This document shows positions 34,340-44,800 of a stretch of 64,000 bases of DNA, piece by piece. The stretch comes from Hemerocallis citrina (Eukaryota; Streptophyta; Magnoliopsida; Asparagales; Asphodelaceae). The notes beneath the pieces are model-generated. The model saw only the letters and a program-made list of their open reading frames with translations. It was not told the origin of the DNA and ran no database searches. Location of the stretch: assembly GCA_017893485.1 (NCBI GenBank), contig CM030362.1:36277565-36341564 (forward strand), written 5' to 3'. Each line of letters opens with the position of its first letter. The first letter of the stretch is position 1. Position numbers and translations under genes: made by a program.

Positions 34340-37300
34340 TTTAATACCCTGAATTTTTATTTATGAAAATTATTATTTTTGTATTATTAATTTGTACGTA
34401 TTGTGCACGTGCAATCTTGTGGTATAAATTTTTATAATTATTTTTCATAAACAAATGAGTATACATATATGTATGTCTTTCTATTATCTTTTTATTAAAG
34501 CCTATTTTAAAGATAAAGCATAAGTATTCCTTTATTTTGAGCCCAACTTAATTTATTTCTAAATATAAACTAATTTGGCCCATTAAATAAAAGCCCATGA
34601 ATTTATTTTCTCTTTTTATTGCAACTTGTAGTGTAGACAATTTTTATAGACTTTTTATAAAAATATATATGTACAACTTTTTAAAATAGGAGACTTTAGA
34701 AACACGTGCATTGCTCTAGCACGTGTTTGTGCACCCTTTTGAGGCCGGATAGGATTAGGAGGGAAAAAGAGAGAGTGGAGTTGTGGGAGGTAGTTTTGTG
34801 ATCATGGTTGGTTACTACAACTTCCCATTGAATCCTAGCCTTTGTTTCTTAACTCCTAGATCAATCCTAGCCTTCTAATTGTTCCAAAATTTTGTATAAA
34901 TACCACCCCCCCTAGCCTAGTTATCCTTACACTTCTCATTCTCCAAACCTATAGTGAAAGAATACAATTGTTAGTAGTAGATTGTTGTGTTGGTAGAGAG
35001 TGAGAATAAAAGATTGAGAGATTGAGAGTTGAGTGTGTTGCATTCAAGGAGGCCGACATCACCCTTGGAGGCTTGGGTTGCACTCAAACAAGGAGAAGAA
35101 GCATTCTTTTGGCAAGCTCAATCTAGGAGGAGAAGGGCTCTTTCGTTTAGGAGTTGTTGTGTGATTTTTCTCTCCAATTTAGGTGGGTGATTTTCTTACT
35201 TCTAACTCTAGTTACCATGCTAGGAATGATAACAAATTTGCATGAAAGAAACTAATAAGAGTATATTCCAATTTGAAAAGGGATTGCTAGATGATTAAAT
35301 TAATATTGGTAGATTGTATGTTAAATTGTCATGACTCTTAATATTGTTGTGCACATTGCTTGTAGTTATGGAAGTGTTAAATTGGGATTGTGATAATGTA
35401 GAAGTTGAGTATGAATTGCTAAATAGATGAAATTATTGTTTTATGCACTAAATGAACTATTGTGGTATTGGTTCTAGTGAATTAAAAATTTGTCTTATGC
35501 ATTAAGTTAATGAAAGAGGGAAAAACAGGGAGTTATAATTTCTTTTGTGGTTTATAATATCAAAATGTTGTTTAAGAATTGTCAAGTTAAAATATGGTGA
35601 GAGTAGTATGGAATTTAAATTATTGTATGAGAAATGTATATTAAATTACTGAAAAATTATTTTAAAAATACTGGGGTGTTAATTTAAGTTAAAATATGTA
35701 TTCTGAAGTTTTACATGGCTTTTGGTGCAAGCAAAATAAAGATAAGGATTTTTGAACATCGAAATGTTTTAATAAAACAGAGAACCGAGTTAATTAGACT
35801 TAAGTTGTGTTTGTGACAACTTGAGCTCATAGCTCAAGTGGTCGGTGAGCCTCTCTGGCGCTACTGCAGCGTGGCGTGTGGCTCTGTGGTCGCTGGTTCG
35901 ATACCCTGTGTCCACCTTCTTTTGCGTGCGGGTTGAAAAATACCCCAAAACTGAATAAAGAGTATATAACTCTCTGTCTCCTTTTCTTGTTGCTAGCGCA
36001 CCTCGGTCTGGTGGTTGGTGTGTGCGGTTGTCTTCTTTGAGGTTGCGGGTTCGATTATGGTTATAGCCAGAATATATTTTTAACGAAAAAATGAATTTTG
36101 GGACTTCTTTGATGTGTAAAAATTCTGAAAAAAATACCTTTATTATTCTAAAATCATGTACAACCTATGAAAATTAAATTGAGAGTTATTAGACTAAAAT
36201 AAAATGTATTTCGAGGTGAAATTGTACTTTAAACTACTGTTTTCTTATATTTATAATTTCGTAAAAAAATGTGGAATTTTTTATGAGGTGATTAGTATAG
36301 ATATTAGAAAGAAAAAGTTGGTGAAAGGAAAATATAATTGTTTTATATGGATTATTTTGTCAAAGAATAGTGTAACAAATGGTGATTTTGTGGAATATTC
36401 ACTTGACTAAACATTCTCGTAATATGAACTTAATGTGGAAATAAATGTTGGTTATGGATTGCATGATTTATAATTGAACTCCATGTATGATAATTGATTC
36501 ATGAAAAGATTGGAAATCGTTTAATTGAGAAAGAGAAATGTTCTTGAGTATGACAACTCAAACATGTGAATTTGTGAATTGAAATTGAAAATTAGGGTGT
36601 AGCCAAGACTCACACCGGCAATTGAAAGTAATGAGTTATGATAATTGAAATTAAAAAGACCAAGTTTAGGTCATTGTGAAATGAAAGAAATAAAACCGGT
36701 ATTAGTGAGAGGGCTGACTCTAAGAGATTGATTTTGTTCATGATTTTATTAAATTAAGGATTAGTACATAGTGAAGAGGTGATGAAAGTGAGAGAAAAAC
36801 ACAAGTATGAGGGCCTCGAGTCTACGATGTGGGTGTGATTCACAGTTTAACTTCACGATGCATCGTGACATGACGTGGGTACTACTCCGGAATTATCGGG
36901 ATCTTGGCGACGCTTGTGGGGTGTTTGGTGACTGCGAGAGGATCGTGTGCCATGAAGGAGGCTGAATTGTCCATAGGTTGTCTTCACGATGCGTCGTGAC
37001 ATGATGTGGGATTTCCCTCCAATTTTTTTGTACATGAGCTCGTTACTCATAGAACATCTAGGATACTTACCCTAGTTACAGTAGTAGATTAAGTCATGAC
37101 GAGGGATTGAACCCTACAAGATGAAGAACGATTAAGAGGCTTGCCCTCGGACCTATGTAGTATGGGATGCATAGAATCCGAACAAGTGCGCATTAGTGTC
37201 ATGTAATATAAATAACTGCATTAAGGACTAAGTGCACAATCACAACACGACATCAATAGGATATTCTCCTTAGTTTGATATGTGAACAAGTTTGCGTTTG

Positions 37301-37637
37301 TTAAGTATGGAAAATCATTATACTGTTTCCGGCATAGAGAGGATGGCCTTGTATAATATTCGTCGGTTGAATAAACTGACGTACCCACAGTTTTGTTTGC
37401 AGGATAAATGGCATGATAAAGATTAAAGGAGAATTGATGCTTAGAGATTATTCAAATATTGTTGTAATTTCAATTCTTATAAATGTTGTAATTTTGCTTC
37501 CGCTGTAAAGTGTAAAGATTCATTTGTAACTCTGATGTAAAGTGAAAAGTTTTAAATTCCTTGTAAATTGTACGAAAAAAGTGAAAAGATCCTGTGGAAT
37601 CTCGAATTCAGTTGTATTTAGAATTCGAGGTGTTACA
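34340..37637 (+). mobile_element. Solo long LTR (3.3 kb)
   Basis: Flanked by CCTAC (34335-34339 and 37638-37642). Starts TTTAATACCCTGAATTT (a worn TGTAATACCC) and ends AATTCGAGGTGTTACA. A TATA-like TTGTATAAATACC lies near 34895, with a transcribed-leader-like region after it. There is no internal domain, PBS or PPT, so it is a solo LTR left by recombination. Related copies are at 31875-34321 and 1-2118. It contains tRNA-like boxes (35830-35907) and two palindromic motifs (36854 and 36985). Confidence 0.75.
35825..35915 (+). other. tRNA-like module inside the solo LTR
   Basis: TAGCTCAAGTGGTCGG resembles a Pol III A box and forms a D-arm (GCTC ... GAGC). GGTTCGATACC about 55 bases downstream resembles a B box. 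The acceptor and anticodon stems are poor, so this is not a functional tRNA. A second weaker pair is near 36005-36060 (GGGTTCGATTATGG). Confidence 0.4.
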
Positions 37638-37912
37638 CCTACTTCCCAGTGTGGCAGGATAGGGGTGATTATAACCACCTCCTCATGATCAGGGCGAGCC
37701 AGGATTTCCTCCAATCCTGTTGAGCTGGTCTCTAACGGGTTGAGACCCGTTTCCAGCTGAACAGATCCGTTCATGGGTTAGCAGGCCCAAGAGAAGGGAC
37801 CCAGTGCCCGATTCGGACCCGTCTGTAGGTGAAATTACCGTCCTGCCCCTGGGACTTTGAGATTCGTGCCCAATTTGAACGGTTCCGATTTAACCCCATT
37901 TTTAGCCATATC

Positions 37913-39521
37913 ACCACTGTTTGGTAATGGAGATTTTGGGGAGACCATCGTTTTCAAAGGAGTTCTTTACAGTTTTGAAGCTTGGTCTGAATTGAAGGTG
38001 AACTTTCACAAGAGTGCGCTGATACCTATTGCCATGTCTGCTGAGGAAGTTGGGGTACTCGCAACCATCCTGAACTGCCAGGTTGATAAATTCCCTATCG
38101 AATATTTGGGCCTGCCTTTCCGACTGGGTAAGTGGAAAAAATCGGACTAGTTCACGATCATCGAACGGGTGGAGAGTAAGCTAGCTGGCTGGAAAGGGAA
38201 ATCCATCTTCCTGGGTAGGAGAGTCATGCTCATCAACTCAGTATTATCTAATCTGCCTATTTATTATTTGTCATTCTTTTAAATGTTAATATGGGTTATA
38301 CACATGATCGATCAAATTTGAAAGCATTTCCTTTGGAAGGGAGCTGATACCAATAGGGTCAGATATCATCTTATTAGATGAGAAGAAGCTTGTATGAAGA
38401 AAATCCATGGTGGATTGGAATCATCGATTTGGCGGACATGAATTTGGCCCTTCTCAGTAAATTGTGGTGGAGGGTATACCATCCCGTTGGTGAAGGTTGA
38501 CAGGAGTTCGTTCAGACCTATTTGCATGTAAAAGGGATGCGTCACCTGGGCTTCAGGGTGGGACCGAGAGTTTCCTGGTTCTGGAAAGGGGTATCTAAGG
38601 CTTTTGATCTGTTCAGTAGTTGTGTTTCATCGGTCATTAGTAACGGTCATATGGCTCAGTTATTGTGGGACAAATGGTGTGGCAACCATTCATTGAAAGA
38701 GTTGTTTCCGAATCTTTACGATCAATCGACGCAACCACACGTCGCGGTGGCCAAAACGCGAAAGCAGGGTTCTTGGAAACCCGCTTTTAAACAACGTCTG
38801 AACCAGGCATCCCAAACAAGACTGAAGGAACTGTGGACTCTTGTTGCACTTGCAGGGGTCAAATGCTTTGTTGGCCTAGATCGAAAAATGTGGGAGCTGG
38901 AAAAAGATGAAAAATTATCGGTACGGTCCATGTACAATAGGTCACACTTTAGAGGATGCTTCCCTAAGTGGTCTTCCATAATTTGAAAAGCCAAAGCCCC
39001 TCTGAAAGTCAAAGTCTTCCTTTGGCTTGTGCTTAATGATGCTAGTTTGACTAGGAAAAACCTGGCTAAGCACCAGCCTCTGTTAGAGTCTTCATGTGGA
39101 TTTTGTAATATTAATATGGAGTCTAGGAACCATCTTTTCCTGGAGTGTCATAGAAGCAAAGCGATTCTTGTAGAGGTCCTTAGGGCACTTGACACATGTG
39201 CATATTCCCTAATGTACGAGGACATTTGGGTTGGTCCCAAGTTCTTTACCGAGAGGAGGGAGATGAAAGGCGCTTAGTATATCGTTATTGCCGCCATGCC
39301 CTTGGTTCTCTGGCTTGATAGAAATAACTTTTACTTTCGTGGGACTTGGAATAGTATTCCTTGCAATTTAGCTCATAGTATAATCTTATTTCCTTTTGGG
39401 CCAAAGCAGCTGCTTGGGGACTGAGAAGAAGGATTGCCGGAGTCTTCCATATAGAGAAGTACGATGATGTGGTAGTGATTGGACCAACTCTTGAGTGAGC
39501 TTCAGTGGTTGAATACCTCAC
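37913..39521 (+). pseudogene. LINE RT C-terminal part and zf-RVT domain
   Basis: Continues the LINE RT after the Tat insertion: VLYSFEAWSELKVNFHKSAL and the box FPIEYLGLPFRLGKW, then a region with WWRVYHPV-like sequence. The 38522-38986 part contains SVRSMYN. The 39029-39277 part carries the zinc-binding motif CGFCNINMESRNHLFLECH of zf-RVT. Frame breaks and stops (38148, 38984, 39275) are present. The 3' end runs to the AT-rich tail at about 39745. Confidence 0.85.
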
Positions 39522-39740
39522 CCTCTAGGGATTTGTTGAAGGGACTCCATATGTTATGTTTGTACTCATTTTGTTCTACGTCTTTTGCTTTTGTTCCACC
39601 CTCCTATGTCAATTGGAGGTATTTTGTTTTTTTTCCATCTTGTTAGCTTTGCTCGGTGTACTTCCCTCAGTTCTCTATGTTGTGTTTGTTAACTTCTTAT
39701 TAATTAATGAAAGATGGTATCTATACTCCACCTTTTTCTT

Positions 39741-39742
<2 letters not shown>

Positions 39743-39778
<36 letters not shown>
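39743..39778. repeat. (AT)n tail of the LINE
   Basis: An AT dinucleotide run directly before the right TSD copy (39776-39790), probably derived from the A-rich LINE tail. Confidence 0.75.
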
Positions 39779-39783
<5 letters not shown>

Positions 39784-39965
39784 GCACATATAAAAAATTG
39801 ATTCGGGCCATTCAAACATAAGCACTTGACCAACCCGAATTTTCCTCGGGCCTAAAAATTTGTAACCGAGTCAGGCCCAAAATGAGAATTATTAGCTCAA
39901 GTCTGCTAATTATTGGGTTGGACCTAGGCGGCCCCGGATCAGGTTCAGGTCAATTGCCACCCTTA

Positions 39966-40244
39966 CTTTCATATCCTTCAGCCTTCATGTTGAGAAAAAT
40001 AGCTAATTTTTTTGGAATTGTTATGGTCACGATATCTGTGCAAAGACTTACTTAAAACTAATCTCATAGAATATGTAGCAGATTGCATTGATTTCTAGAA
40101 ATACATAGGTGAATAGAGATTTTGAATTAAAAAAAAAAATTGGGGCAACTTTATTTAATCAGTGCAATATTTCTCCGGGCTATTCTAGTAATTTTCAAAC
40201 AAACAAATTGAAAAGGTACCCCCCTCTCCTGCAAGGAGTTTGTT
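39966..40244. other. Unassigned AT-rich sequence
   Basis: No ORF, repeat end or RNA gene recognised. It links the right edge of the outer MITE to the foldback element. Confidence 0.5.
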
Positions 40245-41638
40245 GCCGTTATATGCCACTTTTTGAAAATATTTGCGTTTAAAGGACATTTTCCAAACTA
40301 TTAGCGCTCGGGGGCTACTCTGTGCCACGTCTGCAGTGGCCTCTTCATTTTCGAGGTCGCTAATGAGAATAACGGCCTATGTTTTTTTTTTTTTTTGAAT
40401 TTTTTGTTTACTGTCGCTATTCCCACTAGACCTTAGTATATATGAGGTCCCTGATGGGATTAGCATCCTCAAATAAATGTATTGAGACACTTAGAGATTT
40501 CTAGAGAGTTTTTGTTCTCTTTGGAAGATTTTTTTAAAAAAAATTGTGGTTGCTATTGGGAATATAGACCTTAGTATATATGAGGTCGCTAATGGGATTA
40601 GCGATCTTAAATTAATGTATTGAGGCACTTAGCGATTTCTAGAGAGCTTTTGCTCTCTTTGAATTTTTTTAAAAACCGAGGTCGCTATTGGGAATAGCGA
40701 CCGTAGTTCATTAAAAGTTGCTAATCCCGTTAGCGACCTTAAATATACTACGGTCGCTATTTCCAATTGCGACCACAGTTTTAATATATTTTTTCCAAAG
40801 AGAACAAAAAATCTATAGAAATCGTTAGGTGCCTCAATACATTCATTTGAGGTCGCTAATCCCATTAGCGACCTCATATATACTAAGATCGTTAGTGCGA
40901 CAACAAACTAAAAATTCAAAAAAATTTACAACATAAGCCGCTATTCCCATTAGTGACCTCGAAAATAAAGAGACCGCTATTAGAAATAGCGGCTGTTGCT
41001 GACGTGGTACAGAGTAGTCTACGAGCGCTAATAGTTTGAAAACTGGCTCTTAAACGCACTACTCTACGAGCGCTAATAGTTTGAAAACTGGCTCTTAAGA
41101 GCATCCACAGACGTTTGCTATGTTTCTCAAATTCTCATATTATGAGAATAATATGAGAATCGCCATCTGCAGGCGTTTGCTATTTTGTTAAAAAATAGCA
41201 AACTAGCTACAGTCGATTCTCATATTTGAGAAGTGGGCTAGCGAATTTGGAAATATAGAAGACGATACAACATGTATCGTCTCAATATATTTAATATTTT
41301 TTTATTAAAATCGGACGAGACAACTTGTCTCATCCTGTAATTTTTTTTTTTAAAAAAAATTTATAATTGGGCCGGACGATACATGTTGTATCGTCCTTCT
41401 CAATAAAAAAAATAAAAATTTTAAAACCCCTTCAAACGGTTGATCACAAATTTGATCGGACACAACATCATGTTGTGTCCCATGAGATAAGTTGTCTCAT
41501 CCTTCTAAAATATAGAAAACACCATTGCACAAGTTCACATCTATTCTATTCCTATACTTTTCATTTTGCTAAAAAATAGAAAACTTTATTGTGGATGCTC
41601 TAAACGCAAATATCTTCAAAAAGTGACATGTGACGGCC
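40245..41638. mobile_element. Foldback-type DNA element with long inverted repeats
   Basis: The left arm from GCCGTTATATGCCACTTTTT (40245) and the right arm from GGCCGTCACATGTCACTTTT in reverse (41638) are inverted copies for at least 150 bp, both passing through ATTTGCGTTTAA, CAAACTATTAGCGCTCG and GAGGTC. The middle is itself palindromic, with many GGTCGCTA/TAGCGACC words (40430-40930). There is no coding sequence. The right arm contains a local duplication of GCGCTAATAGTTTGAAAACT and a later MITE (41099-41600). The TSD is unclear and the superfamily uncertain; the GCGACC subterminal words resemble CACTA-type ends. Confidence 0.65.
41099..41600. mobile_element. Harbinger/Tourist-type MITE nested in the foldback element
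   Basis: Ends GAGCATCCACAGACG and, in reverse, GAGCATCCACAATAAAG are inverted. The flanking TAA (41096-41098 and 41601-41603) fits the 3-bp TWA duplication of PIF/Harbinger MITEs. The interior carries several short inverted words (ACATGTATCGTC / GACGATACATGT). Removing it restores the foldback arm ...GGCTCTTAAACGC.... Non-coding, 502 bp. Confidence 0.75.
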
Positions 41639-41779
41639 AAAAAATTCCCTCGCAAGCAAATAATCTCCCAAACCGCGTTAGTTTCGTCGCCGAATCAAAA
41701 CAACAAAAACAAATAAATATCCACTCCCCTCCAAAATCCCTCTCTCAATGACATGTGGCCCCCATCCCCTACACCCCCC

Positions 41780-41786
41780 TATAAAG
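41780..41786 (+). promoter_or_regulatory. TATA box of the ABCA gene
   Basis: CCCTATAAAGCCC lies 66 bases before the start codon, which places transcription start near 41810 and gives a short CA-rich leader. It lies about 140 bp downstream of the foldback element. Confidence 0.6.
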
Positions 41787-41845
41787 CCCAAAACAAAACC
41801 CACCCCTCGTTCTCTCCAAATCAAGAATTCCACGAAAATCAAGAA

Positions 41846-44800
41846 ATGGCGTTACACACAGGGTTCCCACTCTTCTTCAACCAATTCAAATCGCTCCTAA
41901 TCAAGAACTCGATCCTCACATGGCGAAACAAGCGATCGGCCTTTCTCCAGCTCTTCTCCTCCCTCTTCTTCCTCCTCCTCCTTTTCGGCATCGACCGCGC
42001 CGTCCGCGCACGCTTCTCGTCGGCCACGAGCTTCAACAATGTCTTCGATCCGACGGCTCTGGTGGCGCCGCCGATCCCGCCCTGCGAGGACAAGTTCTTC
42101 GTGAGGACGCCGTGCTTCGACTTCGTTTGGAGCGGGAGCGGGAGTGCAAGAGTTGAAAAGATTGTTCGCGCAATTATGGAGAACAATCCGGGAAGGGCGA
42201 TTTCGAACGACAGGGTTAGGGTTTCTCAATTATTGATTTCATTTTTATTTTTTATTTTTTACAAATTTAATTTGGTTCTTTGTTAGTATTTATTTATGAA
42301 TTTATTTATTTAAGGCTGTTTGTACTGTGGAAATTTCGGAGCTTTTATTACAGTTTAAGTCCGTTTGACTTTTAATGTGTATTTTATTTTATTTGTTTAT
42401 TTAATTAACAAAGGGTTCCGACGACTCAAATTGCTTGGATTTCTAAGTCTAATTTTGTTTCTACCATATTCGCTTTCTGATTTTTGTTTTGGGTTTTTAA
42501 CATGTATACTCCTAACAAAGATAATATCATATATATCTCTCACAAATATATATTTTCATATATATGCATCTAATAATTTGGACTTATTTCATATTTACCG
42601 TTATACTCAAAACGATGATTTTATCCTTACGAAACAAATAGAAATTAAATTAAACGATCAGATTTGACAATCAATTGATAAAAGATTTAAAAGTTTTAAG
42701 AAAAATAAATGAGGAAAGCTTATAATCTATCATTAAAAACAAGGTTGATGATAATTTTGTAGAAGTAACGTGAGAAAGACCGTAGTTTTCAAAAATGTAC
42801 TATTAGTTTGTCTATTTCTTGAAAAAAATAAAGAAATTTTGAGAGAAAAAAATGATTATCGGTTGGATTAACAATTGCCCGGATTTACAAGAATGAAGAA
42901 TATATAGTTTGAATGATAGAGTCTGTCATTTTTCATCAAGTCCAAAAAAAAAAAATTGAAAATTTTTCACCGTTTTGAGTATTTTTAACCAGTGGGGTAA
43001 TTAAGAGATGCTGAATATATTGTTGGGGACAAATATGAAAATACATATTTGTGAGGGGCATACATGATATTCACATATTGTTAGGGACATCTATGTTAAA
43101 AACCCTTTTGTTTTTGATTTTTTTTTAATGTATTAGTCCCTAAGAAATCAGCATTTACATATTCATCCCCCACAATCTGGGGCCTACTATTCAGTAGTCC
43201 TGTTAGATTTCTAGGAGGGTTCGAAGTTCGAACCCCAAAAGGCTTTAACACTGGCTACTAGGGCACTTGCATTTCTGAGAATTTCAACACTCGTTTGGTG
43301 CATGACATAAGATATATGGAAGCTACTATTGATTTTCGTTAAATACTTCCTTTTATAAATAAATTTGCATTAAATAATAGCACAATAGCACTTTTAGATT
43401 ACTCTGATTCTTTTTATGCTATCAAGTTAGCAACTTATATTCTCCTTGTGCTTTATATGTCAAAGTTCTGTTTTACCCTCAGAAGTTGCCTAGATTTCCC
43501 GAGGAGTATGGATGTTGAGATTAAACAGTAGAAAATTATCTATTTGCATTGACCTGAAGTACATCATTTGTAGTGTTGTTTATTGATGATATCATGATGG
43601 TAAGAAGATAATGCAGAATTTATCTCATGATTATTCTTAAAACCGAATAGTATGCTTATTCATTTGGGACATGTAAAATAGGTCAAAGATAGTAAAATGA
43701 ACAATTAGGATAACTAATTTGGGAGGAATTCATATTCTGAAATTTATTGTGTAGTAGAAAAAAACATGAAGAGATCTGAAAGGGACTGTCAAGTGTCAAT
43801 AATAACTGCATCTTCAAAATTACGGTTATGAAGTCAAAAGTAACTCATAATTGAAAGTCTATGACAGTCACTAATGGAAAAATTGATAGTTGAATAGAAG
43901 GATGTCATTAATATTTCAGTAACGAGTGGAAATTCTGTGAAAAATGCTAATTCATAGAAGATACTGCAGTAGTGAGTATTAGTTATGATTTCATAGAGCT
44001 ATGAAAATTTCAGATAGTATCAAAAAAGATGCAGTAATGAGGAAGAAGCTGGGAAATTCAAACGAGTTCATATTCTGAAATTTATTGTGTAGTAGAAACA
44101 AACATGAAGAGATCTGAAAGGGACTGTCAAGTGTCAATAATAACTGCATCTTCAAAATTACGGTTATGAAGTTAAAAGTAACTCATAATTGAAAGTCTAT
44201 GACAGCCACTAATGGAAAAATTGATAGTTGAATAGAAGGATGTCATTAATATTTCAGTAACGGGTGGAAATTCTGTGAAAAATGCTAATTCATAGAAGAT
44301 ACTGCAGTAGTGAGTATTAGTTATTATTTCATAGAGCTATGAAAATTTCAGATAGTATCAAAAAAGATGCAGTAATGAGGAAGAAGCTGGGAAATTCAAA
44401 CCAGACACCCTCTGATTCTGTAACAGTGAACTTCTTTTATTGAATTTTTATACTCGAAGATAACTTCTCCTAGTGGTATACTGCATTAGCTAATAATTTT
44501 CTATGAATAGAATTATGAATATTGACTATGTTTTTCTTTTATCATCTATTTTATTTATTTATCTTTATTATTTTCTTTTTAGAACTGTCTTCCTGTTTAA
44601 ATTTCCATTTCTAGAAGTTTTCCTTAATATTCGCTCTCTTTATTTGTCTATCAGTTTTATTCTTTTCAGTTTGTCACAAGTCATTATGTGATTTCAATAG
44701 AATTATTCAGATGTGGGAAAAGAAAAAAAGAAGATAGTCATCAATATATACATGTTAATTCTTAAATGCAATTCTTATCAGTTAATTCCTTAGTCTATCT

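Larger units (their letters stand above)
6430..37912 (-). mobile_element. Tat-lineage Ty3/gypsy retrotransposon, heavily interrupted
   Basis: On the minus strand the order is 5' LTR remains (37912-37638 and 34339-34322), then a large stretch of later insertions, gag (18250-17324), protease, RT, RNase H, a second RNase H-like domain, integrase (to 13711), tandem repeats, an antisense gene (9096-12301 on +), more tandem repeats, a polypurine tract and the 3' LTR (6988 to about 6430). Dual RNase H and an antisense ORF between pol and the 3' LTR are hallmarks of the Tat lineage (Grande/RIRE2 type). The primer-binding site and gag N-terminus are not found. The exact left edge and TSD are unresolved. 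It sits inside the LINE RT domain. Confidence 0.8.
34322..37912 (-). repeat. Remains of the Tat 5' LTR, split by a solo LTR
   Basis: The pieces 34322-34339 (ATAAGAGTGAATCCCTAC) and 37638-37912 together match 6702-6988 of the 3' LTR and end at the same CCATATCA. Interruption by a long LTR at 34340 duplicated CCTAC. The missing 270 bp (equivalent of 6430-6701) should lie left of the LTR ending at 34321 but was not found. Confidence 0.75.
3243..39775 (+). mobile_element. L1-type LINE (non-LTR retrotransposon), 5'-truncated, interrupted twice
   Basis: The 15-bp direct repeat ATACACATGCACATA occurs at 3228-3242 and 39776-39790 and brackets LINE sequence, giving the insertion site and its TSD. Three LINE blocks lie in order on the + strand: endonuclease C-terminal half (3330-4134), reverse transcriptase (5505-6426), then RT thumb and zf-RVT (37913-39521). 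The 3' tail is (AT)-rich. The 5' end begins within the endonuclease, as is usual for truncated insertions. Many stops and frameshifts show it is dead. A TRIM and a Tat gypsy element split it. Confidence 0.8.
2817..39965. mobile_element. hAT-type MITE, outermost element, split by a LINE
   Basis: The left end TAGGGCTGGCAACGG (2817) and the right end, TAAGGGTGGCAATTG when read in reverse (39965), form imperfect terminal inverted repeats typical of plant hAT MITEs. Flanking 8-mers AATTCATA (2809-2816) and CTTTCATA (39966-39973) share six bases and fit the 8-bp hAT duplication. Both arms hold the GGCCC/CGGGC-rich sequence usual in this MITE class. The element's own DNA is only about 600 bp (2817-3242 and about 39791-39965). 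Everything between is later insertion. Confidence 0.65.

Noticed and set aside
35825..35915. A functional tRNA gene
   Set aside because: A/B boxes and a D-arm are visible, but acceptor, anticodon and T stems do not pair well; recorded only as a tRNA-like module.
41753..41845. In-frame upstream ATG giving a 31-residue extension of the ABCA protein
   Set aside because: It precedes the TATA box, and the family starts near [10 protein letters not shown]; the leader translation is not family-like.
41839..42229. Two minus-strand frames over ABCA exon 1
   Set aside because: Shadows of the real exon in opposite frames.
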